Of a stretch of 64,000 bases of DNA, positions 59,195 to 64,000 are shown one piece after another. The stretch is from NCBI RefSeq assembly GCF_030253575.1, contig NC_080563.1:30253501-30317500 (forward strand), written 5' to 3'. Source of the DNA: Rhododendron vialii. Lineage: Eukaryota; Streptophyta; Magnoliopsida; Ericales; Ericaceae. The position numbers and the translations under genes were made by a program. The notes below the pieces were generated by a model. The model did no database searches. It was not told the origin of the DNA and worked only from the letters and a program-made list of their open reading frames with translations. The stretch's first letter is position 1, and each line of letters opens with the position of its first letter.

Positions 59195-59462
59195 TGTAGA
59201 CACCCTATTTTGGACTTTCCAAATTAGTTTACTTACAATATTTGATTCCCCGATGATGAAATGGATCAGGAACACCCCGAAAATGTTAGTATGTTTGAGC
59301 TTTGAGCATTCCAAAACCCTTTCAGATCCTTTCAAAATTCTCTAAGCCAGAGCCAAAAAGCTTCAACAAAACCCAACTTACATAAGCCGGTAATCAACTG
59401 GCGTGCGCCGGTCCTCTGCCACGTGTCAGTCATCGGTCAACTTTGACCGTTGACCAAGCCCG

Positions 59463-60258
59463 AACTGGAGTACGCCAGTTATTAACTGGAGTACGCCAGT
59501 CAAACTTCCGGTCAAACTTGTGTTTTTAAGCATGCAGAAGCCATGGGTAGGGGTCTACAGCACTTGGGAACCTTCCAATCCACTGAAAAAGCATTCTCCG
59601 CCGGGGGACATTTTCTTACACCCATCCCATCACCTTTCTCCTCTCATCCAATGAGAAGGAAGGCTTAAGGGCTAAGGCTCCAGTCCCTTTGACTGGCCTT
59701 AGCCCCTCTCTCTCCCTCTCCTCCTATATAAACCCCCCTCTCTTCATCCTTGCAAGAAGGTTACAAAAAAAGTTCCTAAGTCTCTTTCTCTATCTCTCTC
59801 CTTTGGCTTCTTGCTTTCTCTTCTTCCATCACTTGAAAGAGTAAGCAAGCAACCCCTTTCATACATCATCCAAGCCCAAACATTCATCATCCATCCCTCA
59901 AACCTCAAGCTCAAGCTCAAGCTCACCATCAAGCTCAAAAGCAAAAGGTATACACCTTTGAACTGTTTTCTTGTTCTGATCTTTGAGGGGAGCTGACAGG
60001 GTCAAGGCTGGTAATCAATACCAGTCCTGGCCCTAAAGCTGTCAAGGTTTCAAAAACAAAAAAAATCGTTTCCGACTAGAATCGGCGTGCGCTGGTCATA
60101 AGCCCGCGTACGCCGGTCCGTGGCAGAACGTACAGTTTTAAATTTGATCTGTTTGGAGTCTGTCTGGAACTGGCGTACTCCAGTTAATAACTGGCGTACT
60201 CCAGTTAATAACTGGCGTACTCCAGTTCCAAGCCCTCCAGAACTGGCGTACTCCAGTT
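59463..60258. repeat. Quasi-palindromic 18-bp motif, repeated in both orientations
   Basis: AACTGGCGTACTCCAGTT occurs at 60168-60185, 60189-60206, 60210-60227 and 60241-60258, the first three with an exact 21-bp period. The reverse complement AACTGGAGTACGCCAGT(T) occurs twice at about 59463-59501. Weaker variants (GGCGTGCGCTGGTC, CGCGTACGCCGGTC, GGAGTACGCCAGCG) occur near 59399, 60080 and 60742. Confidence 0.9.
59725..59732 (+). promoter_or_regulatory. TATA box of the Ogre/Tat-like LTR
   Basis: TATATAAA in a CT-rich context, about 530 bp into the LTR and followed by a CT-rich leader. Confidence 0.5.
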
Positions 60259-61331
60259 GTGAAATGGAGTCCAGATCTTTGTTTTATGCTTTATTTCCTA
60301 TCTATTCATCACCTTATTGCATGCTAAAAACTAGTCTACTGCTTTTTGTATTTAGAACTGTTTAGTTGTAATATTCAATATTTGTCCATATCTATTTTAG
60401 AAAGCCTCTGGGATGCTTTCTGGTCATGTTCCAGAACCCAGATGATGCAAAGCCAAGCACTGGGTAAGGGGTGTAACTGGCGTACGGTCTCATACGATTG
60501 GCGTACGGCAGTTATGTCAAGATCCAGTGGCTGGCCCTTGCATCTTAGCTTAGTCTTGGCCTCTTTTAGGTTCCCCCACTGTTTATGGGGTGTTCTGTTT
60601 ATTTTCATGGCTTAAAGCCGTTTCATCTGTCTGTAATTATATAACTGCTGATATATTGACTGCGTGGTTTGTCCTGGGTGTGCGCTGGTCCATTCCAGAG
60701 CCCAGAGGGTTGCAAACAAAGACTGTGAGTTCATGGTAAGTGGAGTACGCCAGCGATGAGGTGGCATGCGCAGGTTGCGTTAGTATGCAGTGGCCTGGCT
60801 GGTGCATACTGGTGCGATACCTGCTCACATCCCTTCAGAGCAGCATACTCCACCTTACTCAAACTGCTCTCGGTGCTTGTTCTCAATCTATGATTATTAT
60901 TGCAAGCAAATCATCCATAAAGCATTTTGTCACATAAATTGCAACTTGTTACCGTTTTAATCCCCATTAACTGTTTCCCCCGCCCTAACTAGCTAAAAAA
61001 TGATCAAATGAGAGAAAAATGCAAATGTTTTATAAAATGCCCGAGTAGAGACCGATCTCCGGATTGGGCGAGAGGGGTGCCATAAAACCCTTCCCCTCTC
61101 GTAACATGGCTCCCGAACCTCAGATATCGAAGGTGACGACGGACCGGTCTACGCCTTTTCAAAATCAAACAAACGTGGCAAACGTTTTCGAGTTCGGTTC
61201 CTTGGGTGTTTTCACCGCTAAAACCCGAGTGGCGACTCTGAATCGAGGCGTTTCGCCGCGCTTTTCCAAAAACAAAGAGGGCCGCACCCCAATTTTCTAC
61301 AAGCGAAATTTCCGGGGGCGCGTGCCCATAG

Positions 61332-61350
61332 TGGCGACTCTGCTGGGGAC
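61332..61350 (+). other. Primer-binding site
   Basis: TGGCGACTCTGCTGGGGAC starts with TGG, the complement of the tRNA CCA end, and directly follows the LTR. Ogre elements use a similar site complementary to tRNA-Arg (family knowledge). An 11-bp copy, TGGCGACTCTG, lies 102 bp upstream inside the LTR. Confidence 0.75.
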
Positions 61351-62701
61351 TCTCATTGCATTGATTTGTATTTGGAGATTAATACATAAATGAACAATTT
61401 TTCAAAAGCTTGTCAAAACAGTACGCTCCGCACTGCTGAAGAATGGAATGGTAACGTAACAAGATCTCAGCATCCGACCAATCCAAACTGGGGCTTTTAC
61501 TATTGTTCACTTGTGTAATTTTCGCCAAGTATTAATTAATAAAAGTGAGCCAAACTTCAAAAGGCATTTTTTTCAAAACGTTGCATTTCTCTCTCGTCGA
61601 ATCGTTCTTCGGCATTCTCCATTCGTATTGATGGTTGGTCAGCCCCGTTGAGGTGTTTTGGGTAACCGGCACAGTTTACTGGAGCCCGGGGTCCTCGAAC
61701 GCCCAGCAACCTTGGACGATGATGAGTCGTACTACCGTTCGACCATTGCTTTGCTCTACGCGTTGCAGTGGGAGGTATATCGCGGCTCTAGTCGAAGGAA
61801 CCCCTTTAAGCCAAAACCGGCCTCTACAGCGTTTACAAAGCACTAGAACCTTTCAACCTAAGACAGGAACCCGCAGGGTAGGATTACTTGCTTCTAACCC
61901 CATATCCTGTCTATGTGTTACTGCTTTCCATATCGCATGCCTGTACATACATTCATGACCGTTTTTGCGTAGGAGCATGCTAAGGCGGCATTTAGGATGC
62001 CTTTCTTCGAGTCTGTCTTGCGCCCATTCGACGTTGCCTTGGACCGATGATGAGTCGTGCATCTCGATGTTGCACGTTACCAAAAATTTTCAAGTCCTTA
62101 ATCAATGAAACTTCGGGAAATCAACACTTTCTAAGTCTTTGTCCAATACCCCATCGAGGTTTCAAATCGAAAAACAAGGAACAACGGAGAGAATGACGTG
62201 ATACTTACGCCACTCAGGTTAAGAGTGCCAATCACTTACACCGCTCAGGCTCCGGCACAGTGCTGCTTACGCCATTTCGGTTACAGTGTCACGCCATCTA
62301 CACCGAGTTGTTCCGAGCTCAAACTTTGAAACTTCGAAAAGGGAGAAAGCCAAAAGCTTAGGCTGTTTTGGCATCTCTTAGTAACATTCGATTCAATCAA
62401 GGATACACCGTCGAAAAGAAAATCCGAGGATTCTATGGCAACTGTCCGAGTATCGTAAGGCAGACTCTCTCTAGCTCTAGAGTCTAGGAGGACACCGACG
62501 ACGATGACATGCGCATTGCATTCCTTCAAATCCTTTCAAAAGCTTGCTGCAGGAACGCCATTGAGTTCTCATTTACTTTACTGTCAAAAGCTCTAGGCCA
62601 TTTCACTGAAGGAAAGAGCCAAACCTACTTAGGAGCGTCTGCCAGGGCTATTTCACCGTCACTTCCAAAGCCATATTACCCTCCTCAATCATCAATCCAA
62701 A
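61351..62701 (+). other. Leader region of the Ogre/Tat-like element
   Basis: About 1.35 kb between primer-binding site and gag. Open frames at 61635-61958 and 61658-61846 do not match the extra ORF1 of Ogre elements as far as I can tell. No function is claimed. Confidence 0.5.
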
Positions 62702-63748
62702 ATGGCAGCACAAACAGAGCTGGCTGAGCTAAAGAGGGTTGTTCAAGAAATGAACCAGAAAATGGACAAACAAATAGCTATGGTCCAGGGATTGGTTGAC
62801 CTCTTTACCACCATAGCCCCGCAGCCAGATATGGGGCTGATCAAGAAATCCTCTCAAGCTTGCCACACTCCTGCAGTCGGAACCAAGCAGTGCTCGAAGG
62901 ACATGTTCGAAGACCTGACTGAGTTTCATGAAGCCAGGACTCACCCGAAGGAAGATGCTGGATCCATGTTCAAAGCCAACGCCGAAAGGAGGGATATGCA
63001 CGACAAAGAAATCAATCCCAAAGGCAAAAGAGTGCATCATGTTCCTCAATCTGGTCGTCGGAACCCCCCAAGGACCTTCTCCCGCTTCTCCACACCTTTG
63101 TCCTCGGTTTATGAGAAGCTCCTCGAAGCTGGCTTCCTCAAGCCACTCCTTCCAACTCCTTCGCCTCGAACATTCCCGGCATCCTACAACCCAAATGCCT
63201 ATTGTGCTTTCCATCAAATGCCAGGCCATCTCACCGATGCTTGCTTCCGCCTTCGACATGAAATTCAAAATCTCATTGATAGTGGCACCATTCAAGCTCC
63301 ACTCCCATCAAAGCCCAGCGTCATATCCAACTTCATGCTCCAACACGGTTCAAACCCATGTGTTAACCAGATATCCATCAACTCTACTCAAATCAACTCA
63401 AGCTCCACTCAAATCAAACCTAGCTCCACCATATTCAACCCAACCCTTTTCATTAGCCCAGAAAATCAAACCAAGCCAATTTTGTCTCTCCCATCCGAAC
63501 CCGAGGTTAACCTGATGGCCATAGGTGCAATCGAGGTCCTTACCGCCGATACCTGGGTTGACAGTGATGAGCAGTCTACAAAGGAGGAACTCAAGAGGAA
63601 GCTTAATCAATCAAAGGAGAAAACGGACTGGCTTGGATCCTTCAATCATGAGAATTTGGGGCTGTTGTTCAAGGAGTTCTCTCAAGTGGGTTTGGACGAA
63701 GAAGCTGAAGAAGCCGAAGTGTTGTTGCTTGAGCTTGTTGTCCTCTAG
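62702..63748 (+). CDS. Shortened gag of an Ogre/Tat-like retrotransposon
   Basis: 348 residues from the ATG at 62702. Residues 1-40 form a probable coiled coil (ELAELKRVVQEMNQKMDKQ). The central part has RTFSRFSTPLSSVYEKLLEA, then YNPNAYCAFHQMPGHLTDAC and FRLRHEIQNLIDSGTI, the typical late-gag motif of Ogre/Tat elements (YCxFH....GHxTxxCxxLxxxIQxLID). The large Retrotrans_gag domain usually found before it is missing: only about 140 residues separate start and motif. This suggests an internally deleted, non-autonomous copy. The end is Ser/Pro-rich, then acidic (EEAEEAEVLLLELVVL), and no protease motif is visible before the stop. Gag would form the particle packaging the element RNA. Confidence 0.8.
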   Translation: MAAQTELAELKRVVQEMNQKMDKQIAMVQGLVDLFTTIAPQPDMGLIKKSSQACHTPAVGTKQCSKDMFEDLTEFHEARTHPKEDAGSMFKANAERRDMHDKEINPKGKRVHHVPQSGRRNPPRTFSRFSTPLSSVYEKLLEAGFLKPLLPTPSPRTFPASYNPNAYCAFHQMPGHLTDACFRLRHEIQNLIDSGTIQAPLPSKPSVISNFMLQHGSNPCVNQISINSTQINSSSTQIKPSSTIFNPTLFISPENQTKPILSLPSEPEVNLMAIGAIEVLTADTWVDSDEQSTKEELKRKLNQSKEKTDWLGSFNHENLGLLFKEFSQVGLDEEAEEAEVLLLELVVL

Positions 63749-64000
63749 CTCCCACCTCTCTGCGAGGAAGTCAAGGGTAACTATAAAAGTTGCATTTTCG
63801 AATCGCGTCTCTTTTGCATTGACACTTTCGAGTCTGAGTCTGACGCAGTGTCTGTCAAGTCGTCTAAGTCTAGCTCTGAGTCGGAGCTCGTGCCTCTTGG
63901 CCCTCCATGTCGTAGCTTCTATTCTCAATTTGAGTCTTTTTGCTGTACTCGGCAACCCCGAGGGTTCTTATGATATGCATTATCCTGCTTTTAAGTACTT
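63749..64000 (+). mobile_element. Ogre/Tat-like element continues past the window
   Basis: No frame here could be recognised as protease or polymerase. The 3' LTR is not present. Confidence 0.5.

Larger units (their letters stand above)
59195..61328 (+). mobile_element. 5' LTR of an Ogre/Tat-like retrotransposon
   Basis: It starts TGTAGACACCCTATTTTGGA and ends at GTGCCCA, three bases before the primer-binding site. It begins precisely inside the integrase tail of the older Gypsy element. A TATATAAA box lies at 59725-59732. The last 300 bp (GGCGAGAGGGGTGCCATAAA, CCCTCTCGTAACATGGCTCC) resemble the R-U5 part of Ogre-type LTRs as I know them. The 3' LTR is outside the window, so the ends are inferred from one copy. 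Confidence 0.75.

Overview
The window looks like nuclear DNA of a flowering plant, almost certainly a eudicot. It is AT-rich, its genes have GT-AG introns, two genes encode plastid-directed proteins, and it holds many plant-type transposons. I cannot name the species; an Ericales-like woody plant is only a guess. No rRNA gene, functional tRNA gene, CRISPR array or bacterial-style operon is visible.

Four host genes can be reconstructed with confidence. A plastid-lipid-associated protein/fibrillin (PAP8-like, 4 exons, 13087-20171, +) and a cryptochrome DASH (13 exons, 22600-30628, +) lie in tandem and are both expected in the plastid. A REI1-like cytoplasmic 60S maturation factor (5 exons, 37985-42297, +) and a DUF1644 zinc-finger protein (46780-47856, -) follow, transcribed towards each other. 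A possible small two-exon gene of unknown function lies at 5909-6334. A frameshifted NDR1/HIN1-like (LEA_2) pseudogene lies at 31239-31800 (-). I see no functional link between these neighbours beyond the shared plastid destination of the first two.

The rest is a layered transposon record. 1-13000 holds inverted-repeat elements, a 0.5-kb tandem duplication carrying later insertions, LINE-like retroposons with clear target-site duplications (TSDs), a SINE and a long-TIR Mutator-type element. Introns of the PAP8-like and CRYD genes hold more miniature elements. 33-36 kb has a solo LTR with 5-bp TSD inside a SINE-like tandem repeat, then a LINE remnant. 49-55 kb has a Stowaway element, an RTE-type LINE remnant, a hAT element with 8-bp TSD and a Copia remnant. 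57-64 kb holds a minus-strand Ty3/Gypsy 3' LTR with its integrase tail, cut by a plus-strand Ogre/Tat-like element (5' LTR, primer-binding site, shortened gag) that runs off the right edge.

The most striking pattern is a set of micro-insertions. Only 16-31 bp, mostly a poly(A) or poly(T) run with a few unique bases, sit between direct repeats of 10-19 bp. They look like extremely 5'-truncated LINE insertions. A second pattern is that three LTRs each carry short palindromic motifs, in two of them clearly repeated, with a different motif in each.
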